From an uncultured Eubacteriales bacterium (GTDB lineage: Bacteria; Bacillota; Clostridia; Christensenellales; CAG-138), in contig UQXE01000017.1 of assembly GCA_900544965.1 (NCBI GenBank), positions 1 to 41,644 on the forward strand: a stretch of DNA of 41,644 nt, in the 5' to 3' direction. Positions within the stretch are counted from its first letter, which is position 1. The number at the start of each line of letters is the position of its first letter. The position numbers were made by a program, and so were the translations under genes. Below the pieces are notes generated by a model. It did no database searches. It worked only from the letters and a program-made list of their open reading frames with translations, and was not told the origin of the DNA. Shown here in pieces: positions 40,801 to 41,644 of the stretch.

Positions 40801-41644
40801 GGCGTCCGCATCACCTTCACCGACGCTCACTATGTCGCTTATGCAAAGGTATACGGCAATAATGACGTTTACTATGATAACGGCATCTTTGAAAATGAGC
40901 GCGGCGCAAACACCACCATCGATGTTATGACGACAGAACCTCAAGTCGTCCTCTTCCTTGGCGACTATGCGGCTAATGAATCGGAGTATACCATCAACAC
41001 CGCTACCGGCGACTATGAAGGCGGCGGACATATAGATCCTCCTGGCCCCGTTGAGACGATTCTTTATGAGTGGGGCTTCGAAGACATCAGCGAAGTTGCC
41101 GAATGGCTCACCGCCGATGCCGACGGAGACGGTCAGGAATGGTCGCTGTTCCGCGATGCATCAGGTGAAATACCCTATGAAGGAACGGGCTTCCTCGGTT
41201 CATATTCCTATCTTAACAACGTTGGACCGCTCACTCCTGACAACTGGGCGATTACCCAAAATCTGACGCTGCCGGACGATGCGGATGAAATTTCGCTCAA
41301 GTACTTTATACGCGGCGTTGACGATACGTATTTTGCCGAGAACTACAGCGTATATGTAGGCCCGGCCAACCCGACCAACACCGGACAGTTTACAAGGATA
41401 TTCGGCGAAACCATCGCTTCTGCCGGCTGGAATGAGAAGGTTGTCGACCTGAGCGCTTACGCGGGACAGACGATAACGATCGCCTTCCGTCACCACGGCT
41501 GTACGGATCAGTACACGCTTGCACTCGATAACATGTCAATCGTATCGACCACAGGCGACGTACCGCCGGTAACGCCGACGCCGGTAATACCTACTCCTAC
41601 ACCTGACCTTCCTGGCGAAGGCTTTGTGGAGACGAACGAAATCA
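37852..41644 (+). CDS. Secreted C5a-peptidase-like subtilase, partial at window end
   Basis: Open from the ATG (AGGAGG upstream) to the last base, 1264 codons so far. Signal peptide 1 to about 23 (LLPVANA-A), an inhibitor I9-like propeptide (about 75-165, IVSIIVELDGEPAMAVSE), and an S8 catalytic domain with D195 in IAIIDTGI, H265 in DHGSHVAGIAAG and S583 in DGTSMAAPHVAG. A PA domain (about 440-530) is inserted between His and Ser, as in lactocepins and C5a peptidases. Fn3-like domains follow (about 660-1000), then a choice-of-anchor-J-type module (about 1065-1225, ILYEWGFEDISE) and a Thr/Pro-rich spacer at the very end. It should degrade proteins outside the cell; the anchor lies beyond the window. 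Confidence 0.95.
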   Translation, partial: MKRILSVALALLLVLGLLPVANAAELSEFGKIKEQEYVSGGERGNVSSTNKNDMKNGKLFDAAPDVDVEEPKDTDIVSIIVELDGEPAMAVSESVKSASAAEAKLLEKQNLKQAEIENALGVKLNVKHNYTLLYNGFSFEGEYSLVKKIRDLGINAYVSPEFEVPNMHTSVGLIGADVAWDYGYTGEGQTIAIIDTGIRLTHEAFSVVPENIAWTQETLQALVSAAGSNLNAGSNVSQLYKSGKIPFAYNYYSNNYNPGHGSSDHGSHVAGIAAGNNGSDFKGVAPDAQLVVMQVFTPMGGAYWSEILAALEDCAYLGVDAANMSLGSSCGFTDYNGDSTYERVLGLVADAGVNLSVAAGNDGATYDGNHWEGRQLASNPDYGVVGSPATFPESLCVAASNNLGGSEGVVEAYGESFAYNDRSGDPAVAFSTLNGEQEYVVVPGLGNPSDFTGIDVTGKIALIARGEINFSDKVANAYQAGAIGVIIYNNEPGVINMAVDNYFVPAVSITQVAGQHLVNNATDGIGTLTVSGMDATGIPTAFSSRGTTADLKIKPEIMAPGANINSVDGFTSNNSYKLSDGTSMAAPHVAGGMAIVQEYVDQMFPNADESRKMELVDAILMSTATPRVDGDGNPFVVREQGAGMMNLGNALTTTAYLSVSDNVRPKLEVGSSENGVFELNFTVNNFGDTALTYTINPIVITETPKVLGEYGGETVYYIDGTPYALNDVVELDMPESVTVPAGGTADVSVTVTLTDAAKTFFADHFDAGMFVEGFVELEGVADGEGAIPSTLNIPFLGFYGDWNHPAMIEENAYYYQDEPTYSQVRENLIGYKAGSQIQGLGINPYVDMTEAQFLADRGAVSPNGDGWFESVNVAYVNMMRNASYAEYAVEINGSSTVLSRGTYVKKGHMPDGDPYQQMGYNYMSFPTWNASALTDGQSAVIKIRADLANPGYTTEANANGVWEVPVTKDLTAPEIVSVEVIEGGVRITFTDAHYVAYAKVYGNNDVYYDNGIFENERGANTTIDVMTTEPQVVLFLGDYAANESEYTINTATGDYEGGGHIDPPGPVETILYEWGFEDISEVAEWLTADADGDGQEWSLFRDASGEIPYEGTGFLGSYSYLNNVGPLTPDNWAITQNLTLPDDADEISLKYFIRGVDDTYFAENYSVYVGPANPTNTGQFTRIFGETIASAGWNEKVVDLSAYAGQTITIAFRHHGCTDQYTLALDNMSIVSTTGDVPPVTPTPVIPTPTPDLPGEGFVETNEI

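Overview
This window looks like chromosomal DNA of an anaerobic, low-to-mid GC member of the Bacillota (class Clostridia or a close relative). Pointers are the strong AGGAGG ribosome binding sites, a SpoVT/AbrB-type regulator, a sodium-pumping decarboxylase beta/gamma pair, a TcdE-like holin, secreted SpoIID-like and leucine-rich-repeat proteins, and a large C5a-peptidase-like subtilase. No species can be named from the sequence alone, and no rRNA, tRNA or CRISPR array was seen.

Left part (193-15153): a tightly spaced minus-strand operon of three genes encodes a 992-residue beta-rich protein, a 569-residue stand-alone ComEC-type metallo-beta-lactamase-fold hydrolase and a 3053-residue giant protein. 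None has a signal peptide or an obvious membrane segment. Just upstream lie a zinc-ribbon AbrB-like regulator and a divergent XRE repressor-like gene. I cannot assign this operon to a described system; it is the strongest novelty candidate here.

Middle part (15154-24542): a leader that folds like a yybP-ykoY-type riboswitch, with an overlapping terminator, precedes a Na+-translocating decarboxylase beta subunit and a gamma-like subunit. Next come two AT-richer genes for exported proteins (a SpoIID-like protein and a lipoprotein), bracketed by a roughly 400-bp direct duplication that carries the 3' end of an ArsR-type regulator gene. The intact regulator faces an anchored leucine-rich-repeat surface protein across a symmetric divergent promoter containing a 17-bp perfect inverted repeat. 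A zeta-toxin-like kinase with a small upstream partner and several palindromic intergenic elements follow.

Phage-derived part (24543-35918, minus strand): scaffold-like protein, N4-gp56-type major capsid protein, an unknown structural protein, a BppU-like baseplate/fibre protein, an NlpC/P60 endolysin, a holin, two small head/adaptor-like proteins, a P22-gp10-like protein, a short coiled-coil protein and a low-complexity 490-residue protein. Every frame is open, yet no terminase, portal, tape measure or integrase is present. A drug/metabolite transporter gene with its own promoter sits inside on the opposite strand. This is either a reduced prophage or a domesticated capsid locus.

Right end (36481-41644): an orphan ABC transporter ATPase, a doubtful small membrane protein, a structured leader RNA, and a secreted multidomain subtilase that runs off the window.
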